Origin: Prevotella sp. E9-3
GTDB taxonomy: Bacteria; Bacteroidota; Bacteroidia; Bacteroidales; Bacteroidaceae
Assembly (NCBI RefSeq): GCF_022024015.1
Contig: NZ_CP091786.1
Location: 2,356,001 to 2,420,000 of the forward strand
Reading direction: 5' to 3'
DNA: 64,000 bases
Under the pieces are notes generated by a model. The model saw only the letters and a list, made by a program, of their open reading frames with translations. It did not search any database and was not told the DNA's origin. Below are positions 52,235 through 61,442 of the stretch, piece after piece. Numbering within the stretch: position 1 is the stretch's first letter; the number at the start of each line of letters is the position of its first letter. The position numbers and the translations under genes were made by a program.

Positions 52235-53896
52235 ATGGAAAAGATACCAAGTTTTAATGAGTTGATTGAACAGAGCGTCATCAATAACTGGGACGCTAAT
52301 GCACTGACCGACTATAAAGGCCAAACTTTACAATACCACGATGTAGCCCGCAAGATAGAGAAGTTGCACATTCTGTTTGAGAATTCAGGCATTCAGAAAG
52401 GCGACAAAATTGCTTTATGCGGAAGAAACAGCAGTCAGTGGGCTGCCGCTTTCCTGGCTACTCTGACATACGGCGCCGTTGCTGTGCCTATCCTTCATGA
52501 GTTTATGGCCGACCAGATTCACAATATTGTGAACCATTCTGACGCTCGCATCCTTTTTGTAGGTGATCACGTTGGCACTATTATTGACCCACAGCAGATG
52601 CCACATTTGGAAGGCATCATCAGTAATACCGACTACTCGCTTATAGTGAGTCGCACAGACAAACTGACTTATGCCCGCGAACATCTAAACGAACTGTACG
52701 GAAAGAAATACCCCAAATACTTCCGCAAAGAGCACGTGAGCTATTATCACGAGCAAAGTCCTGACGAGCTTGCCCTTATCAACTACACCAGCGGTACAAC
52801 AGGTTTTTCAAAGGGCGTAATGATTCCTTATCGCGCTCTGTGGTCGAACTATGACTTTGCCTGTGACGTATTGGGCAAGACTGTGGAGAAGGGCGACAAC
52901 GTCATTTCTATCCTGCCAATGGCTCACATGTATGGCATGGCCTTTGAGTTTATCTACGAGTTCCTGCACGGATGTCATGTGTACTACCTGAACCGTACGC
53001 CATCGCCAGCTATCATTGCACAGGCCTTTGCCGATATCAAGCCGAAGATTATCATTGCCGTACCACTGGTGATTGAGAAAATCATCCGCAAGAAGGTATT
53101 CCCCAAAATACAGAACAACCGCATGCGACTCCTGTTGGGCATGCCAGTCATATCCAAGAAGGTGCGCGAGATGATTTGTCAGGAGGTGATAAAAGCCTTC
53201 GGTGGCAAGATCTACGAAGTAATTATTGGCGGAGCTGCTTTCAATCAGGAAGTGGAACAATTCCTTCATCGCATGAACTTCCCATACACCGTGGGCTATG
53301 GTGCTACGGAATGTGCGCCGATTATCTGTTATTCAGACTGGCACACCTTTGCTCCCGGCTCATGTGGACGCGCTGTGCTGCACATGGAGGTAAAAATAGA
53401 CTCCAACGATCCTGCTAAAGTTCCCGGGGAGATTCTGGCACGTGGACTGAACGTGATGTTAGGCTACTACAAGAACGACGAGGCAACAAAACAGACCATC
53501 GACAAGGATGGATGGTACCACACTGGAGACTTGGGCACCATGGATGCCGAAGGCAACGTATTCATCAACGGCCGTTGCAAGAACATGCTTTTGGGTGCTA
53601 ATGGCCAGAATATCTATCCTGAAGAGATTGAAGACAAGCTCAATTCCATGCCAATGGTAGTAGAAAGCATTGTAGTACAGCGTGAGAACAAGCTGGTGGC
53701 ACTGGTTCATCCAGACTTAGATGAAGCTCGCAGCATGAACTTCTCGGAAAAAGACATTGAGAACATCATGGAACAGAATCGCAACACGCTGAATCAGCAG
53801 CTGCCTGCCTACGAGAAGATATCGGAAGTTGAGATTTTCCAAGAAGAATTCGAAAAAACGCCAAAGAAGAGCATTAAGAGATACATGTATAATTAG
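52235..53896 (+). CDS. AMP-forming acyl-CoA synthetase-like protein 2
   Basis: This protein is 553 residues long and highly similar to the preceding one over its whole length (NWDANALTDYKGQTLQYHDVARKIEKLHILFEN, NYTSGTTGFSKGVMIPYRALW, YGATECAPI, YHTGDLGTMDAEGN, KTPKKSIKRYMYN). The paralogs differ most around residues 90-160 and in the pocket region near 230-250 (MAHMYGMAFEFIYEFLHGCHVYYLNR compared with MAHMYGLSIEFLFGFCNGSHLFFLNR), which could mean different acyl preferences. It is translated from a start 3 bp after the first gene's stop. Confidence 0.88.
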   Translation: MEKIPSFNELIEQSVINNWDANALTDYKGQTLQYHDVARKIEKLHILFENSGIQKGDKIALCGRNSSQWAAAFLATLTYGAVAVPILHEFMADQIHNIVNHSDARILFVGDHVGTIIDPQQMPHLEGIISNTDYSLIVSRTDKLTYAREHLNELYGKKYPKYFRKEHVSYYHEQSPDELALINYTSGTTGFSKGVMIPYRALWSNYDFACDVLGKTVEKGDNVISILPMAHMYGMAFEFIYEFLHGCHVYYLNRTPSPAIIAQAFADIKPKIIIAVPLVIEKIIRKKVFPKIQNNRMRLLLGMPVISKKVREMICQEVIKAFGGKIYEVIIGGAAFNQEVEQFLHRMNFPYTVGYGATECAPIICYSDWHTFAPGSCGRAVLHMEVKIDSNDPAKVPGEILARGLNVMLGYYKNDEATKQTIDKDGWYHTGDLGTMDAEGNVFINGRCKNMLLGANGQNIYPEEIEDKLNSMPMVVESIVVQRENKLVALVHPDLDEARSMNFSEKDIENIMEQNRNTLNQQLPAYEKISEVEIFQEEFEKTPKKSIKRYMYN

Positions 53897-53962
53897 GAGT
53901 TAAATATAATTAACCATTTAGAAAAAAAATACAACTCCTCACTCTTAACTCCCAACTCTTTT

Positions 53963-54000
53963 GTACCTTTGCATCGTGTATAACATTGATGCAAAGGTAT
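53963..54000. promoter_or_regulatory. Inverted repeat over the -7 box before the oxidoreductase gene
   Basis: TACCTTTG at 53964-53971 is a -7 element for the plus-strand gene at 54010. It lies in the left arm of a repeat (TACCTTTGCATC / GATGCAAAGGTA, 53964-53975 and 53988-53999), so the same -7 sequence occurs on the minus strand. The -33 region lacks TTTG. Confidence 0.6.
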
Positions 54001-54009
54001 ATTTTTTGA

Positions 54010-54993
54010 ATGAAAATCGTTAAATGGGGTTTTATAGGCTGTGGTGAGGTGACCGAGAAGAAAAGCGGTCCTGCCTTCGCTGAAGTGGAAGGTTCGAGTG
54101 TAGTTGCTGTGATGAGCCGTTCAGAAGAAAAGGCACGTCACTATGCAGAACGCCACAATATACCAAGATGGTACACAGATGCCCAGGAACTCATTGACGA
54201 TCCAGAAGTGAATGCAATTTACGTGGCTACTCCCCCATCCAGTCATGCAACCTTTGCCATCATGGCCATGAAAGCCGGAAAACCTGTATATGTAGAGAAG
54301 CCACTGGCTGCCAGCTATGATGAATGTGCACGTGTGAACCGTATCAGCGAGCAAACGGGTGTTCCTTGTTTCGTGGCATATTACCGCAGATATCTACCCT
54401 ACTTCCAGAAGGTAAAGGAAATTGTGAACCAAGGCATCATTGGTGAGGTGATAAACGTGCAGGTACGTTTTGCCGTTCCTCCACGCGAACTTGACTATGC
54501 TCATGCAGAGAATCTGCCCTGGCGACTCCAGCCCGACATTGCCGGAGGCGGATATTTCTACGACTTAGCTCCCCACCAGCTGGACCTGCTACAGGAAATG
54601 TTCGGTATCATTCTCGATGCCAGGGGAATCTGCGCCAACCGCGGTCATATCTATACAGCTGAAGACTCTGTGAGCGCTATTTTCCGTTTTGAGAACGGAC
54701 TCCCAGGCTCTGGGTCGTGGTGCTTTGTGGCTCATGAATCGGCTCGTGAAGACAGTATCCAACTCATCGGTAATCTTGGATCATTGCGCTTTTCAGTATT
54801 TGACTACGAGCCCATTATTCTGCACACCAGCGAAGGTACTCAGACAATCAACGTTCCCAATCCGCCCTATGTGCAGTATCCTCTCATCAAAAACGTTATC
54901 GAACATATTCAGGGATTGGCTGTATGCTCTTGTACCAGCGTATCGGCAACACCTGTAAACTGGGCTATGGACCGTATTCTTGGTAAATTCTGA
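54010..54993 (+). CDS. Gfo/Idh/MocA family oxidoreductase
   Basis: This NAD(P)-dependent sugar or inositol dehydrogenase-type protein has 327 residues. The N-terminal GFIGCGEVTEKKSGPA is a Rossmann NAD-binding loop; VATPPSSHATFAIMAMKAGKPVYVEKPLA contains the family EKP motif. The catalytic-region GGGYFYDLAPHQLDLL has the histidine seen in this family. The substrate cannot be inferred. It overlaps in position with the next gene's possible upstream starts, so transcription probably continues into the DUF4421 and DUF1460 genes. Confidence 0.88.
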   Translation: MKIVKWGFIGCGEVTEKKSGPAFAEVEGSSVVAVMSRSEEKARHYAERHNIPRWYTDAQELIDDPEVNAIYVATPPSSHATFAIMAMKAGKPVYVEKPLAASYDECARVNRISEQTGVPCFVAYYRRYLPYFQKVKEIVNQGIIGEVINVQVRFAVPPRELDYAHAENLPWRLQPDIAGGGYFYDLAPHQLDLLQEMFGIILDARGICANRGHIYTAEDSVSAIFRFENGLPGSGSWCFVAHESAREDSIQLIGNLGSLRFSVFDYEPIILHTSEGTQTINVPNPPYVQYPLIKNVIEHIQGLAVCSCTSVSATPVNWAMDRILGKF

Positions 54994-55003
54994 ACTGAAA
55001 GAA

Positions 55004-56131
55004 ATGAAAGTTGTATTACAAGCATTTATTTCACTCAGTCTGATACTGTTGCCACTTTCGGCCAAGTCGCAAGAACCAGCATACGAGTCTATTGAAGACA
55101 CAACAGCACTTATACAGGAAGAACAACCAAAGAAAATAGGACTGATAAGACGTATCATCAGAGGATTTGACCGTTTGGACACGGCCTATATAGAACCTCA
55201 ACACTACCTATTCACAGTAATGCTGCAGGGCACCTATACCTACGACTATTACACACTGAGAAGTGGTATCCGCGATGGCCAGTCAATCAGCTTTGCCAAC
55301 GACGGCATGGTGAAATTAGGACCATACGTAGGATGGAAATGGTTTTTCGGCGGTTATGCCTTCACACTGGGCCATAGTACTTACGACAAGACGAAGACCG
55401 AGATAGACCTGAGTCTGTACAGTTCGCAAATAGGCATTGACCTGTTTTACAGACGAACGGGAAGCGACTACAAACTGCGCAATGTGCACATAAAAGACCA
55501 AGACCAGCATCAACGTTTTGAAGACCTACCTTTCGACGGACTGAAAGTGGGTGTTGCAGGAGCCGATCTCTACTACATCTTCAACCATGGGCATTTCTCC
55601 TACCCTGCCGCCTTTGCTCAAAGCACTTGCCAGAAAATCAGTTGCGGATCATGGTTGGCGGGAATAGGATTCACTCACAACTCGCTTGATTTCGACTACG
55701 ATAAGTTGCAGAAGTTGCTTGACGAACATATACCTGAGCAGGAAGTGAAGCTTGACTCCGGATTCATGTTTAAGAAGGCAGAATATTATAACATCGGTAT
55801 CTCTGGCGGATATGCCTACAACTGGGTGTTTGCAAAGAACTGGTTGCTCAGCGGAAGCGGACAGGTGGCTGTGGCCTACAAGCAGAGTAAGGGAAAGACC
55901 GAAGAAAAAGGTGAGGAACAACGGTTCTCACTGACTAAGATAAGTCCCTACTTTATCGGCCGATTCGGTTTGGTGTATAACAACACGAAGTGGTATGCAG
56001 GACTCAGTGCCATTGTTCATTCCAATTACTACTTGGAATCGCGTTTTGCCACGAATAACACGTTTGGCAGCATGAATCTGTATGTGGGCTACAACTTCGG
56101 ACTGAAAAAGAAATATAAAGATAAGAAATGA
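55004..56131 (+). CDS. DUF4421-family outer-membrane protein
   Basis: A signal peptide (MKVVLQAFISLSLILLPLSAKSQ) is followed by a barrel-like protein of about 375 residues with alternating strands (YLFTVMLQGTYTYDYYTLRS, VGWKWFFGGYAFTLGHS, LYVGYNFGLKKKYKDKK at the end). This is the DUF4421 pattern of Bacteroidales. The ATG at 55004 lies 11 bp after the oxidoreductase stop; an in-frame ATG at 54980 is less likely since it precedes the signal peptide. It overlaps the DUF1460 gene by 4 bp. Confidence 0.8.
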   Translation: MKVVLQAFISLSLILLPLSAKSQEPAYESIEDTTALIQEEQPKKIGLIRRIIRGFDRLDTAYIEPQHYLFTVMLQGTYTYDYYTLRSGIRDGQSISFANDGMVKLGPYVGWKWFFGGYAFTLGHSTYDKTKTEIDLSLYSSQIGIDLFYRRTGSDYKLRNVHIKDQDQHQRFEDLPFDGLKVGVAGADLYYIFNHGHFSYPAAFAQSTCQKISCGSWLAGIGFTHNSLDFDYDKLQKLLDEHIPEQEVKLDSGFMFKKAEYYNIGISGGYAYNWVFAKNWLLSGSGQVAVAYKQSKGKTEEKGEEQRFSLTKISPYFIGRFGLVYNNTKWYAGLSAIVHSNYYLESRFATNNTFGSMNLYVGYNFGLKKKYKDKK

Positions 56132-57006
56132 AACTATTACTACTGATACTGACCTCACTTTTCTGTACTGGAGCTTTCGCACAGGAAGCACCTCAGACAT
56201 CAATATCTTTACAGCAAAGGTTACAGCAGGTAAAGTACAATTCCTCGGACAGTGCGGAAATAGTTTCATTGCTAAAAGACGGAAAGTCATCGACCCTCTA
56301 TTTTGCCAACTATTTTATCGGGCGCCCTTATGTGGCTCATACCCTTGAGGGGAACGATCCAGAGCAACTGGTGGTGAACACACGTCAGTTGGACTGCACT
56401 ACGTTTACAGAAACGGTTGTAGCTCTCACCCTATGTGTTATAAACGGGAAACATACTTTTGCCGATTACTGTGAGGTTCTTCAAAAACTGCGTTACCGTC
56501 AGGGCATTATAGACGGATATTCCTCGCGTATTCACTATTTTAGTGATTGGATAGAAGACAACACGAAAATGGGATTTGTCAATGAAAAGCAAAAGTATGT
56601 TGCGCCTTTTACAGCTATACAGCAATTAAAGCTCAACTACATGAGTCTTCACCCCAACGCCTACGACGCCTTGAAAGCTCACCCCGAATATATAAAGGAG
56701 ATTGCAAAACAAGAACATGCCATGACAGGAAAGCACTACCGCTACATTCCCAAAAATCAGGTGAAGAATACCGCCGCACTACGTGCTGTTGTGAAAGACG
56801 GTGACATCATAGCCATTACCAGCAAAAAAAAGGGATTGGATATTGCCCATCTTGGCTTTGCAGTATGGAAGAACGATGGACTTCATCTGCTGAACGCTTC
56901 ACAGATACACAAGAAAGTGGTGCTTGAGCCAATGACCATGGGACAATACCTTTCGAAGCACCCCTCACACACAGGAATTAGAATTATCAGAATCAATCAA
57001 AACTAA
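56128..57006 (+). CDS. DUF1460 NlpC/P60-like peptidoglycan amidase
   Basis: This secreted protein (292 residues, signal peptide LLLILTSLFCTGAFAQ) belongs to the DUF1460 group of papain-like fold hydrolases thought to act on peptidoglycan as N-acetylmuramoyl-L-alanine amidases. The catalytic Cys lies in RQLDCTTFTETV (near residue 90) and the His in LDIAHLGFAVWK (near 250). The ATG overlaps the DUF4421 stop (ATGA). The DUF1232 gene follows 14 bp later. Confidence 0.85.
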   Translation: MKLLLLILTSLFCTGAFAQEAPQTSISLQQRLQQVKYNSSDSAEIVSLLKDGKSSTLYFANYFIGRPYVAHTLEGNDPEQLVVNTRQLDCTTFTETVVALTLCVINGKHTFADYCEVLQKLRYRQGIIDGYSSRIHYFSDWIEDNTKMGFVNEKQKYVAPFTAIQQLKLNYMSLHPNAYDALKAHPEYIKEIAKQEHAMTGKHYRYIPKNQVKNTAALRAVVKDGDIIAITSKKKGLDIAHLGFAVWKNDGLHLLNASQIHKKVVLEPMTMGQYLSKHPSHTGIRIIRINQN

Positions 57007-57020
57007 AAAACAAGAAGAAT

Positions 57021-57404
57021 ATGGAATTACCCGATTTTATGAGTTATGCCAACAAATTCTCGCAGAACGACTTTGTTGAGAAAATTTCTCGCGTAGCTAA
57101 GCGTGCCGGTAGTAAACTGGTCTATGCAGCTCTCATCCTTTATTATACCTTGCAGAGCGACAAGATAAACGTAAAGGACAAAGCTATCATCATCGGTGCA
57201 TTAGGATACCTGATCAGTCCGCTCGACGTGATCCCTGATGCCATTCCCATTGTAGGTCTGACAGACGATCTGGCTGTACTCATATACGTATTAAAAAAGG
57301 TATGGTCGGACATTGATCCTGAGGTACAGGAACGCGCCAAGACAAAACTCGCAGACTGGTTTGACGAGGACGAGATCAGCGAGATTGGACACTTGTTTGA
57401 ATAG
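57021..57404 (+). CDS. DUF1232 / YkvA-family small membrane-associated protein
   Basis: This is a 127-residue protein with the DUF1232 core KDKAIIIGALGYLISPLDVIPDAIPIVGLTDDLAVLIYVLKKV (residues ~52-93). The short hydrophobic helix with ISPLDVIPD is diagnostic. The function of the family is unknown. It ends the small operon beginning at 54010. Confidence 0.88.
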   Translation: MELPDFMSYANKFSQNDFVEKISRVAKRAGSKLVYAALILYYTLQSDKINVKDKAIIIGALGYLISPLDVIPDAIPIVGLTDDLAVLIYVLKKVWSDIDPEVQERAKTKLADWFDEDEISEIGHLFE

Positions 57405-57452
57405 TGCCAAATTCAGGCGCATCCTGCAATACTTTAAAATTGCTTAAATACT

Positions 57453-57483
57453 TTTGTTTCTCGCAAAAAAAATATTACTTTTG
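57453..57483 (+). promoter_or_regulatory. gyrA promoter
   Basis: TTTG at 57453-57456, a 19-bp spacer and TACTTTTG at 57476-57483. A second TACTTTTG overlaps the -33 box at 57449-57456. The leader to the ATG would be about 85 nt. Confidence 0.8.
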
Positions 57484-57575
57484 TATGCTGAAACAAAAGC
57501 AGGAAAACGCGTCAGCGGGGCTAAAAATGGCCTTAAACGCAATTTCCTTCTCAAAACAACAAACTAAAATTTATA

Positions 57576-60149
57576 ATGGATCAGACGTTCGACAACGACA
57601 GAATTCTTAAAATCAACATTGAGGAAGAAATGAAGTCATCATACATCGACTATTCAATGTCGGTGATTGTGGCTCGTGCCCTTCCTGATGTTCGTGATGG
57701 ATTTAAGCCTGTACATCGCCGTATTCTATATGGCATGATGGGCATTGGAAATACAAGCGACAAGCCGCACAAGAAGTGCGCACGTGTGGTAGGTGAAGTA
57801 TTAGGTAAGTATCACCCCCACGGCGACTCATCAGTTTATGGTGCCCTGGTTCGCATGGGACAGGAATGGAACATGCGATACACATTGGTAGATGGACAAG
57901 GAAACTTTGGTTCTGTCGACGGTGACTCTCCTGCCGCCATGCGTTATACCGAGTGCCGCCTGTCAAAGATGGGTGAACACATCATGGACGACCTGGAGAA
58001 GGATACCGTGGATATGGATCCTAACTTCGACAACACTTTGGTGGAGCCCAGCGTGATGCCTACCAAAGTTCCTAACCTCCTGGTGAATGGCGGTAATGGT
58101 ATTGCCGTAGGTATGGCAACCAACATGCCAACCCACAATCTGGGTGAGGTGATTGACGGTTGCTGTGCATTCATTGACAACCCCGATATAGACACCGAAG
58201 GTCTGATGCAGTATATCCCAGGTCCTGACTTCCCCACAGGTGCTTACATCTATGGTTTGCAGGGCGTGAAAGATGCCTATGAGACAGGTCGTGGCCGAAT
58301 TGTTATGCGGGCGAAAGCTGAGATTGAAAGTGGCGAGCAGCACGACAAGATCGTAGTAACAGAGATTCCTTACGGTGTAAACAAAGCTGATTTGGTGGCT
58401 TATATTGCCGATCTTGCCACACAGCACAAGATTGAGGGAATTTCGAATGTAAACGACGAATCCGGCCGTCAGGGTATGCGTATCGTAGTAGATTGCAAAC
58501 GCGACGCTAATGCGAACGTAATCCTGAACAAGCTGTTCAAGATGACAGCACTGCAAAGTTCGTTCTCTGTGAACAACATTGCCCTGGTGCCCATTAAGAC
58601 AGGAGACGGTACTCGTCTGCGCCCACGCTTGTTGAGTCTGCGCGACTGTATCCGCTACTTCATTGACCACCGTCACGAGGTGACCATCCGTCGCACACAA
58701 TACGACCTGAAGAAAGCCCAGGAGCGTGCCCACATTTTGGAAGGCTTGATCATTGCCGTAAACAATATTGACGAGGTTGTTCACATCATCCGCCAGTCGG
58801 CTACTCCTACCGATGCCCAGCGCAACCTGGAGAAACGCTTCGAACTGGATGAGCTTCAGTCAAAGGCTATCGTTGACATGCGTCTGAGCCAGTTGACGGG
58901 TCTGCGTGTGGACCAGTTGCATCAGGAGTACGACGACTTGATGAAGCTGATTGCTGATTTGGAAGAGATTCTAAACAATCCCGAGCGTTGCAAACAGGTG
59001 ATGAAAGATGACCTGAACGAAGTTAAAGAGAAATACGGCGATGAGCGCAAGACAGAGATCATTCCATTTGACCATGAGTTCAACGCTGAAGATTTCTATC
59101 CAGACGATCCTGTTGTAATCACCATCAGCCACATGGGCTACATCAAGCGCACGCCGCTTTCTGAATTCCATGAGCAGGCTCGTGGCGGTGTAGGTGCTAA
59201 GGCTGCACGCCATCGTGATAACGACTTCACAGAATACATCTATCCTGCCACAATGCATAACACGCTATTGTTCTTCACCCAGAAGGGCCGCTGCTACTGG
59301 CAGAAGTGTTATGAAATTCCTGAAGGCGACAAGAACTCGAAGGGCCGTGCTATCCAGAACATGCTGAACATTGAGCCAGACGATGCTATCAATGCCGTAC
59401 TGCGCATCAAGAACTTCAACGACGAGGAATTCCTGAACAGCCATTACGTAGTATTCGCTACCAAACAGGGTATTGTTAAGAAGACTTGTCTGAATCAGTA
59501 TAAGAATGTGCGTGCTGCCGGTGTGATTGCCATCAATATCAATGAGGGCGACCAGGTGGTAGGCGTACGTCTGACGAATGGCAGCAACGAGATTGTATTG
59601 GCTAACCGAAATGGTCGTGCAGTACGCTTCAACGAAGACCAGATCCGTACTATGGGTCGTGTTTCTACAGGTGTTATCGGCATGCGCGTCGATGAAGGTG
59701 ACGACGAGGTGGTAGGCATGGTTTGCGTGAACGATCCTCAGACAGAAACAATCATGGTAGTATCAGAAAATGGTTACGGAAAACGTACCGATATTGAAGA
59801 CTACCGTAAGACGAATCGTGGCACTAAGGGCGTGAAGACCTTGGCCATCACCGAGAAGACCGGCCGTCTGGTAGCCATCAAGGTTGTGACCGACGAGAAC
59901 GACCTCATGATTATCAACAAGAGTGGTATTCTGATTCGTCTGAAGGTTGCTGACGTACGCGTTATGGGACGTGCAACACAGGGTGTTCGCCTCATCAACC
60001 TGACAAAGAAGAACGACACAATTGCTTCTGTGTGCAAGGTGATGAGTTCAACCGATGAGGATATCGAGGCTGAAGAAATTGAAACAGAAGTTTCAGAGGA
60101 TTCAGAAAACACTGTAGCCCCTGAGACACCCGAGAACAACGAACAATAA
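57576..60149 (+). CDS. gyrA: DNA gyrase subunit A
   Basis: This is the breakage-reunion subunit of DNA gyrase, 857 residues. The active-site tyrosine lies in AAMRYTECRL (near residue 124), and the C-terminal pinwheel domain begins after residue ~500 with a GyrA-box-like region QARGGVGAKA near 540. The quinolone-determining segment reads HPHGDSSVYGALVRMGQ: the Ser83 equivalent is present while the position of Asp87 is glycine. The tail is acidic (EDIEAEEIETEVSEDSE). The TPR gene follows 13 bp later. Confidence 0.97.
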   Translation: MDQTFDNDRILKINIEEEMKSSYIDYSMSVIVARALPDVRDGFKPVHRRILYGMMGIGNTSDKPHKKCARVVGEVLGKYHPHGDSSVYGALVRMGQEWNMRYTLVDGQGNFGSVDGDSPAAMRYTECRLSKMGEHIMDDLEKDTVDMDPNFDNTLVEPSVMPTKVPNLLVNGGNGIAVGMATNMPTHNLGEVIDGCCAFIDNPDIDTEGLMQYIPGPDFPTGAYIYGLQGVKDAYETGRGRIVMRAKAEIESGEQHDKIVVTEIPYGVNKADLVAYIADLATQHKIEGISNVNDESGRQGMRIVVDCKRDANANVILNKLFKMTALQSSFSVNNIALVPIKTGDGTRLRPRLLSLRDCIRYFIDHRHEVTIRRTQYDLKKAQERAHILEGLIIAVNNIDEVVHIIRQSATPTDAQRNLEKRFELDELQSKAIVDMRLSQLTGLRVDQLHQEYDDLMKLIADLEEILNNPERCKQVMKDDLNEVKEKYGDERKTEIIPFDHEFNAEDFYPDDPVVITISHMGYIKRTPLSEFHEQARGGVGAKAARHRDNDFTEYIYPATMHNTLLFFTQKGRCYWQKCYEIPEGDKNSKGRAIQNMLNIEPDDAINAVLRIKNFNDEEFLNSHYVVFATKQGIVKKTCLNQYKNVRAAGVIAININEGDQVVGVRLTNGSNEIVLANRNGRAVRFNEDQIRTMGRVSTGVIGMRVDEGDDEVVGMVCVNDPQTETIMVVSENGYGKRTDIEDYRKTNRGTKGVKTLAITEKTGRLVAIKVVTDENDLMIINKSGILIRLKVADVRVMGRATQGVRLINLTKKNDTIASVCKVMSSTDEDIEAEEIETEVSEDSENTVAPETPENNEQ

Positions 60150-60162
60150 TTGTTTAACCAAA

Positions 60163-61416
60163 ATGAATACAAACATGAAAAAAATGATGATGATGGCCTT
60201 AATGGCAGCAGCTGCCACAACGGCCTTCGGACAGGACATTCTGGTAAAGGATGCTAAGAAATTGATGGGCAAGGGAGAATTTGACCAGGCCGCCCAGACC
60301 TTGGCTCCCGCATTGACCTCTAACGAGACTACTGACAAGGAAGCCGCATGGAACCTCCAGAGTGAGATTATGCACGGTAAATACTCAGAAATACAGAAAA
60401 AAGAAATGGAAAGCGTAGTAAACAAGGCCGCTTTCGATACACTTGGCATGCACACTGCAGCATTGGCTGCTTGGGATGCCGTTCTGAAATGTGATGAGTT
60501 CGACCAGTTGCCTGATGCAAAAGGAAAGGTGAAACTGAAGTACCGCTCAGCCGCCCAGACCAAGTATAAGACTTTTGGTGTAGCACTGGTTCAGGCTGGT
60601 CAGTATTTTTATCAGAACCGTAAGGACAATGATAATGCCCTTAAAGCATGGAAGAGTTATCTGGAAATGAAGGAATCTTCTATCTTTAAGGATGTGAAAG
60701 ACTTCCCCAAAGATCCTTTCTACTATGATATTGCCTACTATGCTGCTATTCTGGCATACCAGATGCATAATTATCCAGAGGCTGTGAAGTTTGCTCAGGT
60801 AACTGCTGAGGATCCATCAAAGGCAGGCGAGGCTATGGAGATTCTGCTGTTCTCCAAGAAAGAATCAATGAAAACCAAGGAGGACTCAGTAGCCTACGTT
60901 AACATGCTGAAAGACCTGCATAAACAGGAACCTTCAGAGGAGCGCTATTTCAACCTGCTGATGGAATACTATACCCGTGCAAACAATATGCCTGCCATGA
61001 TGGCTTGGGCTGAAGAGGAAATTGCCATGAACGCTCAGAACAAAATGGCTTGGGCCCTCAAAGGTGAGGTAGAAATGAACCAGAGCAAGTGGGATGCAGC
61101 TGTAGAGTCATACAAGAAGGCTATTGAAATTGATCCTGAATTTGTTCAGTGCGTGTTCAATGCTGGCGTTTGTCTGAACTCAAAGGCTATCACCTTGAAA
61201 GACGAGCTGGCCGACAAGAACACTGGCGGTTTGAAGAAAGCTGATGCCGACAAGGTGAAAGCTGTGCTGGCCGAGGCATTGACATTCATGGAGCGCGCTC
61301 GTGAACTCGACCCAACAGCCGAGAAAGTGAAGTGGGCTTATCCTCTCTATCAGATCTACTATGCTCTTGACAACAAGGCCAAGGCAGACGAGATGGAAAA
61401 ACTCATCAATCAGTAA
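60163..61416 (+). CDS. Periplasmic TPR protein 1
   Basis: A signal peptide (MKKMMMMALMAAAATTAFGQ) is followed by about 395 residues of helical repeats, with a clear TPR unit near residues 285-330 (KMAWALKGEVEMNQSKWDAAVESYKKAIEIDPEFVQCVFNAGVCL). The middle contains QAGQYFYQNRKDNDNALKAWKSYLEM. It resembles the next gene in plan and is likely a duplicate. Function is not known; such proteins often assist outer-membrane assembly. Start could be Met1 or Met5. Confidence 0.8.
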   Translation: MNTNMKKMMMMALMAAAATTAFGQDILVKDAKKLMGKGEFDQAAQTLAPALTSNETTDKEAAWNLQSEIMHGKYSEIQKKEMESVVNKAAFDTLGMHTAALAAWDAVLKCDEFDQLPDAKGKVKLKYRSAAQTKYKTFGVALVQAGQYFYQNRKDNDNALKAWKSYLEMKESSIFKDVKDFPKDPFYYDIAYYAAILAYQMHNYPEAVKFAQVTAEDPSKAGEAMEILLFSKKESMKTKEDSVAYVNMLKDLHKQEPSEERYFNLLMEYYTRANNMPAMMAWAEEEIAMNAQNKMAWALKGEVEMNQSKWDAAVESYKKAIEIDPEFVQCVFNAGVCLNSKAITLKDELADKNTGGLKKADADKVKAVLAEALTFMERARELDPTAEKVKWAYPLYQIYYALDNKAKADEMEKLINQ

Positions 61417-61442
61417 AAAAGTAGAATTATTATAGACTTTAA

